47,041 nucleotides of DNA from DAOTXS01 sp034435055 (GTDB taxonomy: Bacteria; Chloroflexota; Anaerolineae; UBA4142), in NCBI GenBank assembly GCA_034435055.1, contig DAOTXS010000006.1, positions 1 to 47,041 on the forward strand, given 5' to 3'. Positions 25,035-33,955 of this stretch are shown in pieces (position 1 is the stretch's first letter; each line of letters begins with the position of its first letter). Both the position numbers and the translations under genes were made by a program. The notes beneath the pieces are model-generated. The model searched no databases. It worked only from the letters and a program-made list of their open reading frames with translations, and was not told the origin of the DNA.

Positions 25035-26300
25035 ATGAAACGCAATTGGCTGATTATCGGCGTGGTTGTGGTTATCGCGATTATCATCGTAATTTTTCTC
25101 GCAATGAATCGAATGTTGCCGGGGATGCAACCTGCCACCGCCAGCACGCGCCCCACCACCGCCTCGGTTACGCGCGGTAATCTGGTTGCCACCGTGAGCG
25201 CGGCGGGCAACGTTGCCGCGCCGGAGGACGCGCAGCTTACTTTTCAACAAGCCGGCCGCGTAACCAAAGTAAATGTCCAAGTGGGTGATCTGGTCAAGAA
25301 AGGTCAGTTGTTAATGGAGGTTGATTCGACTGATCTGGAATTGTCCTACAAGACAGCGCAATTGAATTTCGCTAACGCGCAGGCAAATTACGAGTCTGCA
25401 AAAATTAAGAACGAGCAAAATATCAATCAACTGCTTGTTACCAAAGCCGCGCTCGACAAAGCATTGATTACGTTGCAAAAAGCGCAGAGCGACTATAACG
25501 CCGTGGCGTGGCGGCCCGACGTGGGAATGATGACACAAGCGCAAACTTTGCAAACGGCGACCATCGATCATCAAACAGCATTGGCAAATTATCGGATCAA
25601 CGTATCGAACATCAATGATATTGCCTTGAAACAAGCGCAGACCCAACTCGAATCATCCCAGGTGGCGGTCGATCAAGCCAAACGCAACATCGAAAAGACA
25701 AAACTGTACGCCCCGTTCGATGGCGTCGTTTCGGCGGTGAACGCAAGTGTGGGCGATAATGTGAGCGGCGTTGCTGTTGTCATTGTCGATATGTCGAATT
25801 TGCAAGTGCGTGTAACCGTCGCCGAAGTGGATGTGGCTAAAATCAAAGCCGGGCAAACCGCGCAAATGACGATGGACGCTTTGCCCAACAAAACGTACAC
25901 CGCCAAGATTCAATCCGTCGCGCCGGTCGCTACCGTAACGCAAGGCGTCGTCAATTATAATGTGGTAGCGAACATCACTGACAATGACGGTGCGATCAAG
26001 CCAGGAATGACCGCTAATCTCACCATCACCATCGAGCAGCGGGAAAATGTGTTGCTCGTCCCGGTGCGCGCCGTCCGCACGCAAGGCAATCAAAAACGCG
26101 TAACAGTTCTGTACAAAGAACAGAATATCGATGTCGCTGTGGTCACCGGCCTCACGAATGAACAGTTTGCGGAAATTGCTAGCTCAACGCCGGAATTGAA
26201 AGAAGGCGATCAGGTCGTGCTGACACAAACGACAACGCGCGGTGGCACCGGCGGCGCGATTCCCGGCGGCGGATTCATTCTCGGCGGACCAGGAAGATAA
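25035..26300 (+). CDS. macA: MacA-type periplasmic adaptor (HlyD family)
   Basis: A 421-residue membrane-fusion protein. An N-terminal helix (about 6-27) anchors it. A lipoyl half-domain follows (AGNVAAPEDAQLTFQQAGRVTKV), then a long coiled-coil hairpin (about 100-215), the second lipoyl half (KLYAPFDGVVSAVNASVGDNV), a beta-barrel, and a Gly-rich tail. It links the MacB ABC exporter to the cell exterior. AAGGAG precedes the ATG, and the MacB ATPase gene starts four bases after the stop. In an organism without a typical outer membrane it would act without TolC. Confidence 0.9.
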   Translation: MKRNWLIIGVVVVIAIIIVIFLAMNRMLPGMQPATASTRPTTASVTRGNLVATVSAAGNVAAPEDAQLTFQQAGRVTKVNVQVGDLVKKGQLLMEVDSTDLELSYKTAQLNFANAQANYESAKIKNEQNINQLLVTKAALDKALITLQKAQSDYNAVAWRPDVGMMTQAQTLQTATIDHQTALANYRINVSNINDIALKQAQTQLESSQVAVDQAKRNIEKTKLYAPFDGVVSAVNASVGDNVSGVAVVIVDMSNLQVRVTVAEVDVAKIKAGQTAQMTMDALPNKTYTAKIQSVAPVATVTQGVVNYNVVANITDNDGAIKPGMTANLTITIEQRENVLLVPVRAVRTQGNQKRVTVLYKEQNIDVAVVTGLTNEQFAEIASSTPELKEGDQVVLTQTTTRGGTGGAIPGGGFILGGPGR

Positions 26301-26303
26301 AAA

Positions 26304-27044
26304 ATGACACCTGTTATTGAAATTCAAGACGTCAAGAAAATCTATCAGATGGGCGATGTCGCCGTACCCGCACTCAACGGCGTTTCGCTCAAGATCAACA
26401 AGGGCGAAATGGTGGCGATCATCGGGCCATCCGGCTCCGGCAAATCGACGCTGATGAATATCATCGGTTGTCTCGATACACCAACGAGCGGCACGTATCA
26501 TCTCGATGGCTTGGACGTGTCGAAAATGACGGACGATGAGCAAGCGGCAATTCGCAACAAGAAAATCGGTTTTGTGTTTCAGCAATTCAACTTGCTGGCA
26601 CGCACCCCCGCGATCGATCAAGTGGAATTGCCAATGGTCTATGCCGGCGCACCCGACCGCCGGAAAATCGCCGCCGAAGCGTTGCAAGCAGTGGGGCTGG
26701 GCGACCGCGTCCACCATCGCCCGAACGAATTGTCCGGCGGTCAGCAACAACGCGTCGCCATTGCGCGCGCGCTTGTGAACAATCCCAGCATCATTCTCGC
26801 GGATGAACCAACTGGCAATTTGGATTCCAAAGCCGGGCGCGAAGTGATGGCGATTTTCCAGCGACTGAACAAGGAACGCGGCATCACGGTTATTTTGGTT
26901 ACGCACGAACCGGCGATTGCCGCACACACCCATCGCATCATTCACATCCGCGATGGAGAAATCGTGCGCGACGAACGGGTTGCCAAACCCAGAGAAGCAG
27001 CGACCGAGCTCTCGGTGTATGATTCGAACGGAGACAAGGTATGA
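26304..27044 (+). CDS. macB: MacB-type ABC transporter ATP-binding protein
   Basis: A 246-residue ATPase of the LolD/MacB family. Walker A is GPSGSGKST, the signature is LSGGQQQRVAIARAL, Walker B is IILADEPTGNLDSK, and the H-loop is VTHEP. It powers the export system with the permease encoded next, whose ATG overlaps its stop codon (ATGA). In E. coli MacB the ATPase and membrane parts are fused; here they are separate proteins, the usual state in many non-proteobacteria. Confidence 0.92.
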   Translation: MTPVIEIQDVKKIYQMGDVAVPALNGVSLKINKGEMVAIIGPSGSGKSTLMNIIGCLDTPTSGTYHLDGLDVSKMTDDEQAAIRNKKIGFVFQQFNLLARTPAIDQVELPMVYAGAPDRRKIAAEALQAVGLGDRVHHRPNELSGGQQQRVAIARALVNNPSIILADEPTGNLDSKAGREVMAIFQRLNKERGITVILVTHEPAIAAHTHRIIHIRDGEIVRDERVAKPREAATELSVYDSNGDKV

Positions 27045-28273
27045 ACATTCTCCAAAGTATCCGAATCGCATTGCGGAGCATCGGCGCAAATAAATTGCGT
27101 TCCGGCTTGACGATGCTCGGCATCATCATCGGCGTGATGGCGGTCATCACAATGCTTTCCATCGGACGCGGAATGCAAAATACCGTTACTGCGCAAATCA
27201 GCAGTATCGGCACGAATTTATTGTTCATTCGTCCCGGCAACACGCAACAAGGCGGCGTGCGCCAGCAAGAAAGTCAAGGCACGTTGACGCGCCAAGATGC
27301 AGAAGCGTTGATGGGAATTCCAGACGTCATCGCCGTCGCCCCGCAGATCGATGGCTTTGGGCAAGTGGCGTATATGAGCAACAATGCCGTCGGTCGCATC
27401 TTAGGAGTGACGCCGGAATACCAAGACGCCCTGAACGCAAATCTCTCCAGCGGCGAGTTCATCACAGCGGCAAATGTGCAAGCGCGTGCGGCAGTCGTTG
27501 TGCTGGGCGCCGGCATCGCACAACAATTATTCGACACGGCGGATCCGATTGGACAAAACATTCGGATCAACGGGCAAAACTTTCGCGTGATTGGCGTGAT
27601 GGAAGCAAAAGGCGGCACCGGGGTGATGAATACCGATACGCAACTCTATGTGCCGATCACCACCGCCGGCAGTCGCTTGATGGGGAATCAACGTTTTCGC
27701 GGCGGTGATGTGGTTTCGACGATCAACGTCAAGATCACCGATACAAATGTTCAAGGAGCCGTCGTGCAAGACATTAGCGCGGTTTTGCGCGACCGGCATC
27801 GTCTTTTGTTTCAAGACGATTTCACGATTCAAAGTCAACAAGACATTCTGAACACGCTCACGCAGATCACCGATGCATTTACGATTTTCCTTGGCGGCAT
27901 CGCGGCGATTTCACTCATCGTTGGCGGCATCGGCATAATGAATATCATGCTCGTCTCGGTAACGGAGCGCACACGCGAAATCGGCATTCGCAAAGCGGTC
28001 GGCGCGCGGCGGCGCGATATTTTGATCCAGTTTCTGACGGAAGCAACAGTACTGAGTCTTGCCGGCGGCATCATCGGAATTTTGCTTGGCGCCGGCATCG
28101 CACAATTGATCTCCGGCATCCAAATGGGCACAACGGCATTACAAACATCCGTCGAAATCGACGCGGTGTTGCTGGCGGTCATCTTTTCACTTGGCGTCGG
28201 GTTGTTCTTTGGCATTTACCCGGCGAATCGCGCCGCGTCTTTACATCCGATCGATGCTTTAAGATACGAATAA
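27041..28273 (+). CDS. MacB-type ABC transporter permease (FtsX-like)
   Basis: A 410-residue permease with the MacB plan: an N-terminal helix (about 20-46, LTMLGIIIGVMAVITMLSI), a large extracytoplasmic MacB_PCD domain (about 50-275) and three C-terminal helices (about 282-310, 330-360, 372-395) with the FtsX motif TERTREIGIRKAVGARRRDI. It uses ATP hydrolysis by its partner to drive movement of the extracytoplasmic domain rather than classical transport. Substrates of family members include peptides, lipoproteins and macrolides; none can be named here. Confidence 0.92.
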   Translation: MNILQSIRIALRSIGANKLRSGLTMLGIIIGVMAVITMLSIGRGMQNTVTAQISSIGTNLLFIRPGNTQQGGVRQQESQGTLTRQDAEALMGIPDVIAVAPQIDGFGQVAYMSNNAVGRILGVTPEYQDALNANLSSGEFITAANVQARAAVVVLGAGIAQQLFDTADPIGQNIRINGQNFRVIGVMEAKGGTGVMNTDTQLYVPITTAGSRLMGNQRFRGGDVVSTINVKITDTNVQGAVVQDISAVLRDRHRLLFQDDFTIQSQQDILNTLTQITDAFTIFLGGIAAISLIVGGIGIMNIMLVSVTERTREIGIRKAVGARRRDILIQFLTEATVLSLAGGIIGILLGAGIAQLISGIQMGTTALQTSVEIDAVLLAVIFSLGVGLFFGIYPANRAASLHPIDALRYE

Positions 28274-28308
28274 GCCATAAACCCAAAATCCGCTGACACG
28301 TTGAGCCG

Positions 28309-28890
28309 ATGCGAAAACAGACTGTTTCGATAATCGTCGTGGTTATCAGCACGGCAATCCTTGCAATCAGCGGGATCGGTGTTGCGCTTGGGTTGGAGAA
28401 TCAAGACGCGTTTTGCGCATCGTGCCACACCGAACCGGAATCGAAATACTATGGGCAATCGACCCAACCCAACGCGACGACACTCGCGGCATATCACGCG
28501 CAAAAGCAAACCACCTGCATCGATTGTCACAGCGGCGGCGGCACATTGGGGCGTGCGGTGGGTTTGCGGCAAGGCGCGCACGATTTGATGCTGTATCTCT
28601 CCGGCAATTATCATCGCCCGGCGATTACCACAAATCCGTTGGGCGATGATTCGTGTACAAAATGCCACGACCAGACGTTGACAACGAATCATATCGGCGC
28701 AAGTAGGACTAGTCACTATCACACGTACTTGCTCCAATGGCAGGCAGTCGATTCACAAGCGGCAAAATGCGCGACGTGTCACACCGCGCACGTTCCGAAT
28801 CTAGCCAGTCTAATGTTTATGAGTCAAGGCAAGGTGAGCAAGCTTTGCGATGATTGCCACACAGCGTTAAGCGGGCAAATTCTAAAATAG
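28309..28890 (+). CDS. membrane-anchored five-heme cytochrome c (NapC/NirT-like)
   Basis: A 193-residue protein with an N-terminal anchor helix (about 7-28) followed by five CXXCH heme sites: CASCH, CIDCH, CTKCH, CATCH and CDDCH, plus several other His that can act as distal ligands. NapC/NirT proteins have four hemes and pass electrons from quinol to periplasmic reductases; this one has an extra site, so the placement is approximate. It needs the ccm system encoded at 17992-22133. It follows the MacB permease by 35 bases, but a functional link to the exporter is not evident. Confidence 0.8.
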   Translation: MRKQTVSIIVVVISTAILAISGIGVALGLENQDAFCASCHTEPESKYYGQSTQPNATTLAAYHAQKQTTCIDCHSGGGTLGRAVGLRQGAHDLMLYLSGNYHRPAITTNPLGDDSCTKCHDQTLTTNHIGASRTSHYHTYLLQWQAVDSQAAKCATCHTAHVPNLASLMFMSQGKVSKLCDDCHTALSGQILK

Positions 28891-28936
28891 TTTCCGCAAC
28901 CAAAGCCGTAAACTTCAAAATACCTCGCCGCGAGTT

Positions 28937-28964
28937 TTGACGAAACCGCTGATTCGTCTACAAT
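28937..28964 (+). promoter_or_regulatory. promoter before the TolB-like gene
   Basis: TTGACG at 28937-28942 and TACAAT at 28959-28964 with a 16-bp spacer. The start codon at 29130 leaves a leader of about 160 bases in which I see no convincing gene. Confidence 0.6.
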
Positions 28965-29129
28965 CAGAGTGAGAAAGCGTTGTGGAGAAATTTCCCAGCG
29001 CCAACGTCAAACTTGCATTCAAACAAGGAGCCAAGCCGCAACGCATCGGACACTGGGTTTCCTGTATCAAGCCCACATCGATAGACATTCGGCGCGTTGG
29101 CGGCGCATCGAAAGGAGAAAGAGGTCAAC

Positions 29130-30524
29130 ATGAAACACTGGAAATTGGCAAGCTTTTTGTTGGTCATCGCGATTACCGCTCTCGTCGCGCCATCGGTTCT
29201 GGGTGCTGATCCTACCGGTGCGGGACCGCACGATCCGTTGATGGTAACTAACACATTTCGATCACTCGCCGCCAATTCGAGCTTGTGGTTTTATTTCGAC
29301 TACACCGGCGACCGCACGACCATTGAAGTTACCTTGGAAGCGAACGGCGCAAAAAATGTAGCGCTGGCAATCTTTACGCCGGAGCAAGGCAAAAGTTGGT
29401 TACAAGACCCAACGACAAAACCGGTGGGCATTGGGACAGAAGCGAGCGAGCAAACCTCGATGGGCGTGTACGATCTGAACTGGCGCGGCAACTTTAATTT
29501 TCCCGGTAGATTTTTGATTCGCGTGGTGAACAACAATCCAAATCCAATTCAATTCCGTATCAATGTCAAAGGCGATGCAGTAATTCTCGCGCCGCCGCCC
29601 ACCGCCACTCCTTTTCCGACACCGCTGTTTAGCACGCCGGTTCCCACCGGCAATTTGCAGGGTCGATTGGTTTTTCAAGAAGCGAGCGGCGGATACATTT
29701 ACACCGTGAACGGCGATGGGACAAATCTCAAACGCATCACGACCGGCATTGACCCGGCATTTTCGCCGGACGGCAAACAAATTGCGTTCACGCGCTGGGG
29801 CGATAAATCCGGCGTGTACGTCGTAAATGCCGATGGCACGGGCGAACGCGCGGTGATCGGCGGGCTTACACAACCACTCGGCGCGCGATGGAATCCCAGC
29901 GGCACGACGGTTGCATTCACCCGGCAACAAGGCGGTACGTTAACCGATTCGCAATTTTGTTTCGGTCGATTCTGTTTCACGCTCGCCGCTGATCCGCATT
30001 GGCGATTAGGTTTGGTCAACGTGAACACCGGCGTGATGAGCGAGCCACGCAGTTCCGATCACAGTTTCGCACCATCGTGGAAAAATGATAATGTTACGCT
30101 CGCCTACGCCGATGCGACTTTTGGCATTATGATCACAAACATCGGCGGCGATCCGGAGTGGACAATTTATCGCCAAAACCCGGCGGTACAATCGACGATG
30201 TACAGCCCGGATAGCAAAAAGATTGCCTTCGCCGCGCGACAGCACGATCATTGGGAAATCAATGTGCTCGATCTCGACAACGGCAGCGTGATGCCGGTTA
30301 CGCGCGAGAATCCGTTAGCTTTTCGTCAGGCAAATAATGTTGCACCGGTCTGGTCGCCCGACGGCAAACAAATTCTGTTCCTGTCCGACCGCAACGGCAA
30401 GTGGGAATTCTTCGTCGCCAACAGCGACGGCACGGGCTTGACCCAGGTTCTGAAAACCGTAACCGACAATTTGCCCATCACCTTCAACTTTTCCAACGAG
30501 CGAGTCATCGACTGGCTCAAATAA
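29130..30524 (+). CDS. secreted TolB/PD40-type beta-propeller protein
   Basis: A 464-residue exported protein. A signal peptide (1-25) is followed by a beta-sandwich-like domain (about 30-155), a Pro/Thr linker (about 156-175) and a propeller of PD40 repeats (GIDPAFSPDGKQIAFTRW, APVWSPDGKQILFLSDR and others; about 180-464). Such propellers bind proteins or glycans at the cell surface. Start at 29130 has GAGG six bases upstream. The gene is followed by the YceI lipoprotein after 21 bases. Partner unknown. Confidence 0.8.
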   Translation: MKHWKLASFLLVIAITALVAPSVLGADPTGAGPHDPLMVTNTFRSLAANSSLWFYFDYTGDRTTIEVTLEANGAKNVALAIFTPEQGKSWLQDPTTKPVGIGTEASEQTSMGVYDLNWRGNFNFPGRFLIRVVNNNPNPIQFRINVKGDAVILAPPPTATPFPTPLFSTPVPTGNLQGRLVFQEASGGYIYTVNGDGTNLKRITTGIDPAFSPDGKQIAFTRWGDKSGVYVVNADGTGERAVIGGLTQPLGARWNPSGTTVAFTRQQGGTLTDSQFCFGRFCFTLAADPHWRLGLVNVNTGVMSEPRSSDHSFAPSWKNDNVTLAYADATFGIMITNIGGDPEWTIYRQNPAVQSTMYSPDSKKIAFAARQHDHWEINVLDLDNGSVMPVTRENPLAFRQANNVAPVWSPDGKQILFLSDRNGKWEFFVANSDGTGLTQVLKTVTDNLPITFNFSNERVIDWLK

Positions 30525-30545
30525 AATATCTCTGAGGGAGGAGAA

Positions 30546-31259
30546 ATGCAACGCACGTTTACCGTAGTTTCGCTGATCGCGCTAGCGTTGATCGTCGTCG
30601 CTTGCGCGACCACCCCGACACCCGTACCGCAACCCACGGCGGCACCCACCCAGGCAACGGCGCCTACCTTAATCCCACCGACCACCGCGCCAACCAAAGC
30701 CGCAAGCGCATCGGGGGATACGGTAAAACTGGTGATGGTGCCAGGCAAGAACGAAGCGCGCTACCGCGTCCGCGAGCAATTGGCGAATGTCAGTCTGCCG
30801 AACGATGCCATCGGTGCGACGAAAGAAATTTCTGGCACGATTATCGGGAAATTGGATGGCACGATTGTTTCGGCGCAATCCAAATTCCGCGTCGATATGC
30901 GGACACTGAAAAGCGATCGCGATCAGCGCGACAATTTTTTGCGTCGCAACGTTTTGGAAACTGACCGATTTCCATTCTCGGAATTCGTCCCGCTCGAAGC
31001 GCCCGGCTTGCCGCTGAAATTGCCGGCGGATGGCAAAGTCGAATTCAAACTGATCGGCGATCTCACCATCCGCGATGTAACCAAGCGTGTAACCTGGGAT
31101 GCCAAAGGCACCGTCGTCGGCGATGAAGCCACCGGCACCGCCGCGACAAGTTTCAATTTTGCGTATTTTAATCTGACACGTCCCAGCGTCCCGGTCGTGT
31201 TGAGCATCGAAGACAATATCAAACTAGAACTCGACATCGTTCTCAAACGCGAGCCATAA
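30546..31259 (+). CDS. YceI family lipoprotein
   Basis: A 237-residue lipoprotein. The signal peptide ends at lipobox VVAC (Cys20), a Thr/Pro-rich linker runs to about 58, and the YceI lipocalin-like barrel covers about 60-235 with SKFRVDMRTLKSDRDQRDNFLRR and GDLTIRDVTKRVTWDAKGT. YceI proteins bind polyisoprenoids or other amphiphiles. GGGAGGAG precedes the ATG. Likely in one transcript with the TolB-like gene. Confidence 0.88.
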   Translation: MQRTFTVVSLIALALIVVACATTPTPVPQPTAAPTQATAPTLIPPTTAPTKAASASGDTVKLVMVPGKNEARYRVREQLANVSLPNDAIGATKEISGTIIGKLDGTIVSAQSKFRVDMRTLKSDRDQRDNFLRRNVLETDRFPFSEFVPLEAPGLPLKLPADGKVEFKLIGDLTIRDVTKRVTWDAKGTVVGDEATGTAATSFNFAYFNLTRPSVPVVLSIEDNIKLELDIVLKREP

Positions 31260-31345
31260 ACTTGGCAGGAGGTGAAACTTTCTCGACTTTTCTGCGTGTT
31301 ATGAAATAGAGAATGCCCCGCAGAATAATATCGAGGAGGTTGTGT

Positions 31346-32011
31346 ATGTTGAGTAAAACGAAAATCGGTTTAGCAAGCATTTTGGTCGTCGTGTTGTTGA
31401 TCATCGGAGTGGGCGGATCGATTGCGCTTGCGCAAGGTCCTACCCCAACGCCACCCAAAGGCGGTTGGGCTGAATTGTATCGGCAAATCCTCGCCAGCAA
31501 GTTGGGCGTCAGCGTCGAAAAATTGCAACAAGCGATGCAAGACGCGCGCAAGGATGCGCTGAACGAAGCGGTGAAAAGAGGTTTGCTAACGCAACAACAA
31601 GCAGATCGATTACAGCAACCGCGCGACAAATTCCCTGTCTTGCGCACCTTTGGCACATTGGGCAAAACAGCGCTCGACGGCGCGGCGCAAGCATTGGGAA
31701 TGAAATCGGACGATGTGCTTGCCGCGTTGCGTGGCGGCAAAACGCTGGCAGATTTGGCAAAGGAAAAGAACGTCGATCCGAACAAAGTCAAGCAAGCCAT
31801 CATCGATGCGGAAAAAGCCGCCATCGATCAAGCGGTCAAAGATGGCAAATTGACCCAAGCGCGTGCCGACCGACTCAAAGCGCAACTTGATCCAAGTAAA
31901 ATCGATTTGAACCGAAAGTATTTCCAGCCCGGCAATCTCAGAGAGAAACTCAAAGACCGTTTCGATCATCGCGGCAGATTGCCGTTTGGTTTTCCGCCGG
32001 GCAGACGTTAG
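31346..32011 (+). CDS. exported helical protein with an internal duplication
   Basis: A 221-residue protein with a signal peptide or anchor (about 1-29), then two related helical units. Unit one has SKLGVSVEKLQQAMQDARKD and AVKRGLLTQQQADRL; unit two has KNVDPNKVKQAIIDAEKA and AVKDGKLTQARADRLKAQL. Each unit combines a LGV/NVD-type helix-turn with a G.LTQ..ADRL ending. The tail is Arg/Phe/Gly-rich. I do not recognise a named family beyond a resemblance to short exported helical repeats found in Gram-positive and Chloroflexota genomes. GAGGAGG lies before the ATG. Confidence 0.7.
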   Translation: MLSKTKIGLASILVVVLLIIGVGGSIALAQGPTPTPPKGGWAELYRQILASKLGVSVEKLQQAMQDARKDALNEAVKRGLLTQQQADRLQQPRDKFPVLRTFGTLGKTALDGAAQALGMKSDDVLAALRGGKTLADLAKEKNVDPNKVKQAIIDAEKAAIDQAVKDGKLTQARADRLKAQLDPSKIDLNRKYFQPGNLREKLKDRFDHRGRLPFGFPPGRR

Positions 32012-32018
32012 AAGTTAC

Positions 32019-32053
32019 GAGTAGCGATGGAAACACCTCCATCGCTACTCTTT
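32019..32053 (+). terminator. terminator after the helical-repeat gene
   Basis: A perfect 12-bp stem GAGTAGCGATGG / CCATCGCTACTC followed by TTT. An ATG at 32027 lies inside the ascending arm, which argues against its use as a start codon. Confidence 0.75.
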
Positions 32054-32065
32054 CACCGGAGAATT

Positions 32066-32269
32066 GTGCGCCGACGATTACGCAACTTGATCGTACGAAG
32101 TTTGATTGCCGCGCTCATCGCGTGGGTGTTGACGAGCGCACCGCTCGCCGAAATTGCGCCGCACTCTTGGTTTGCCTTTGTGCAAGTTCCGCTCGTCATT
32201 TTCCTCTTGATCTGTTATATCGGCAAGCTTTTGATCGACACGTTTTTTTATGATCATTATCAATCTTAA
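32066..32269 (+). CDS. small membrane protein
   Basis: A 67-residue protein with an Arg-rich N-terminus and two hydrophobic stretches (about 8-22 and 33-58), ending FFYDHYQS. GTG at 32066 with GGAG four bases upstream is preferred to the ATG at 32027, which is inside a terminator hairpin; the longer form would be 80 residues. It is 11 bases before the next gene. The family is not recognised; small proteins of this shape often support a membrane complex. Confidence 0.5.
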   Translation: MRRRLRNLIVRSLIAALIAWVLTSAPLAEIAPHSWFAFVQVPLVIFLLICYIGKLLIDTFFYDHYQS

Positions 32270-32280
32270 GGAGAGAAAAA

Positions 32281-32724
32281 ATGAAATCAATTTTGTTGGT
32301 GCTGGGAGTGGTCGTCTTGATGGCAGTCTCCGGCGGCGCGGGCTATTATTTGGGAACAGATAACGGACTCAAGCAAGCGCAAAACATCCGCGCGGAATTC
32401 CTTCAACAACGCATGGGAAATTTAACCGGCGCCGCGCCTACTGGTGATTCCACACCTTCCGCACAAGGTCAGCGCGGCGTTGGCCAAGGACAAGTCGCCG
32501 CACTGGGCGGACGCCCGGTGGCGCAAGGGACGGTCAAAAGCGTCGAAGGAAATAAAGTAACCGTTACCCAGCAAGATGGCACAGCCACGACCATCACCGT
32601 CGATGACAAGACGACTATTCAGAAGCAAGTCAACGGCGCGCTCGCCGACCTGACCGCCGGCACACGCATCATCGTTACGGAACAAGGCAACACCCGTCGA
32701 ATCCAAATTGTAACCGGGCAATAA
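32281..32724 (+). CDS. DUF5666-like membrane-anchored protein
   Basis: A 147-residue protein with an N-terminal helix (about 3-24), a low-complexity Gly/Gln/Ala linker (about 40-80) and a beta domain with VAQGTVKSVEGNKVTVTQQDG, ITVDDKTTIQ and DLTAGTRIIVTEQG. The repeated TV-G-V motifs and the L.AGTRI.V end mark the DUF5666-like fold. It shares its plan with the protein at 24607-25023. AAGGAGAG precedes the ATG. Function unknown. Confidence 0.7.
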   Translation: MKSILLVLGVVVLMAVSGGAGYYLGTDNGLKQAQNIRAEFLQQRMGNLTGAAPTGDSTPSAQGQRGVGQGQVAALGGRPVAQGTVKSVEGNKVTVTQQDGTATTITVDDKTTIQKQVNGALADLTAGTRIIVTEQGNTRRIQIVTGQ

Positions 32725-32758
32725 TCGATTCTGCCCAAAGACCACAAACATTTTTTCC

Positions 32759-32786
32759 AAGCCGCCTTCCACGCACGGCGGCTTTT
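32759..32786 (+). terminator. terminator after the DUF5666-like gene
   Basis: A perfect 8-bp stem AAGCCGCC / GGCGGCTT with a 10-base loop followed by TT. The next promoter begins at its trailing end. Confidence 0.75.
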
Positions 32787-32813
32787 GCATTCCAAGCAAT
32801 CTTGCGGTAGAAT
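32785..32813 (+). promoter_or_regulatory. promoter of the first amino-acid binding protein
   Basis: TTGCAT at 32785-32790 and TAGAAT at 32808-32813, 17-bp spacer, 25 bases before the ATG. Confidence 0.6.
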
Positions 32814-32837
32814 TGCATCAGCCCAAAGGGACAAAAA

Positions 32838-33806
32838 ATGTCTGACGCTAGAAATTCCTCTAACCGCACGTGGCTTCCCTGGCTTATCGTCGCCGTTGGC
32901 ACGCTGATTCTCGCCATCTTCGGAATTGCAACATTGGCTGAACGAAATCCATCCGTAATCGAGGGACCGACCGTTTCGCCAATCGCGCAAACGCGCTTCC
33001 CGCAAGCAACAGTCACCATCACCGCGTTTCAATCATCGCAATCCAGCGCAATCACTCCAGCATTGCCGGATTTGAAAGGACGCGCACTCAAAGTCGGAAC
33101 CGACCCAACCTATCCGCCGTTCGAATCGGTCAACGATCAAAAAGAAATCGTCGGGTTCGATGTTGAGCTGGTCAACGAAATTTGCAAACGGCTCAATTGC
33201 AAAGCGACATTTGTTTCGGCAGACCTAGATGCACTCTTTACCGCCGTTCAAAACAAGACACACGATTTTTCAGTATCGGGCTGGACGATTTCGGACGAGC
33301 ACGCCAAAGCCGTCGATTTTGGATTGCCGTACGCGCCCAAGCCCAAAGTGCTGTTGGTACGTACCGACGATAATCGCATCAAAGAGATCGAAGACCTCAA
33401 AAATCCCAGTTTCATCGTCGCGGCGGAAAGTGACACGCCGAATTTAGCCATCGCCAAGAAATTGGTCGCCGAGCCGAATAAACAGGTCAAGGAATATCAA
33501 GAGCTTGCCTCGGCGATTCAAGCCTTGGTCAGCAAACAAGCCGACGTCGTCATTGTCGATATCTACGGCGCGTTCGATCCGCTCGATCAATCGAAAGGCA
33601 AGATCAAAGTGGTGGGCAGAACTTTTAGCGATGAGTTTTTGGGTTTTGCCTTTCGCAAAGGCGATAAGGAACTGAAAGATGCGTTTAACGCTGGCTTGAA
33701 AGCGGTGGTGCAAGACGGCACGTGGAGCAAGCTATGCGACAAGTGGTGGAAGGACATTGCGCCGAAACCGGATTGCACCGGCAAAACTCTGCCGCTGGGA
33801 AATTAA
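32838..33806 (+). CDS. membrane-tethered amino-acid ABC transporter binding protein
   Basis: A 322-residue family-3 solute-binding protein. An N-terminal helix (about 13-34) with no lipobox Cys tethers it, a Ser/Thr-rich linker runs to about 75, and the two-lobed SBP_bac_3 domain follows (LKVGTDPTYPPFESV, GFDVELVNEICKRL, FSVSGWTISDEHAKAVDF, a hinge near 180-200). Such proteins bind polar amino acids or opines. It has its own promoter and no permease directly after; the permease at 34813 may serve both binding proteins. Cys near the C-terminus (LCDKW, DCTG) may form a disulfide. Confidence 0.85.
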   Translation: MSDARNSSNRTWLPWLIVAVGTLILAIFGIATLAERNPSVIEGPTVSPIAQTRFPQATVTITAFQSSQSSAITPALPDLKGRALKVGTDPTYPPFESVNDQKEIVGFDVELVNEICKRLNCKATFVSADLDALFTAVQNKTHDFSVSGWTISDEHAKAVDFGLPYAPKPKVLLVRTDDNRIKEIEDLKNPSFIVAAESDTPNLAIAKKLVAEPNKQVKEYQELASAIQALVSKQADVVIVDIYGAFDPLDQSKGKIKVVGRTFSDEFLGFAFRKGDKELKDAFNAGLKAVVQDGTWSKLCDKWWKDIAPKPDCTGKTLPLGN

Positions 33807-33819
33807 GCCAACACAAAAA

Positions 33820-33848
33820 TTGACACTCTGAATCATCTTTGATATACT
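33820..33848 (+). promoter_or_regulatory. strong promoter of the second binding protein
   Basis: A perfect TTGACA at 33820-33825 and TATACT at 33843-33848 with a 17-bp spacer. The leader contains GGGGGTGATTGCAC at 33873, closely like a motif in the livK leader. Confidence 0.8.
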
Positions 33849-33955
33849 CTCGCCAAGTTTCGTCGCTGAAATGGGGGTGATTGCACAAGACAAATTTGAT
33901 TGCGTGATTCAAACGGCATTATCAAATTGGCACATTTTCTCTGGGAGGAGAAAAA

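Noticed and set aside
28982..29209. 75-residue frame upstream of the TolB-like gene
   Set aside because: It overlaps the start of the TolB-like gene in another frame and resembles no protein; the TolB gene has its own ribosome site.
32027..32065. ATG at 32027 as start of the small membrane protein
   Set aside because: It lies in the stem of a perfect terminator hairpin; GTG at 32066 has GGAG upstream.
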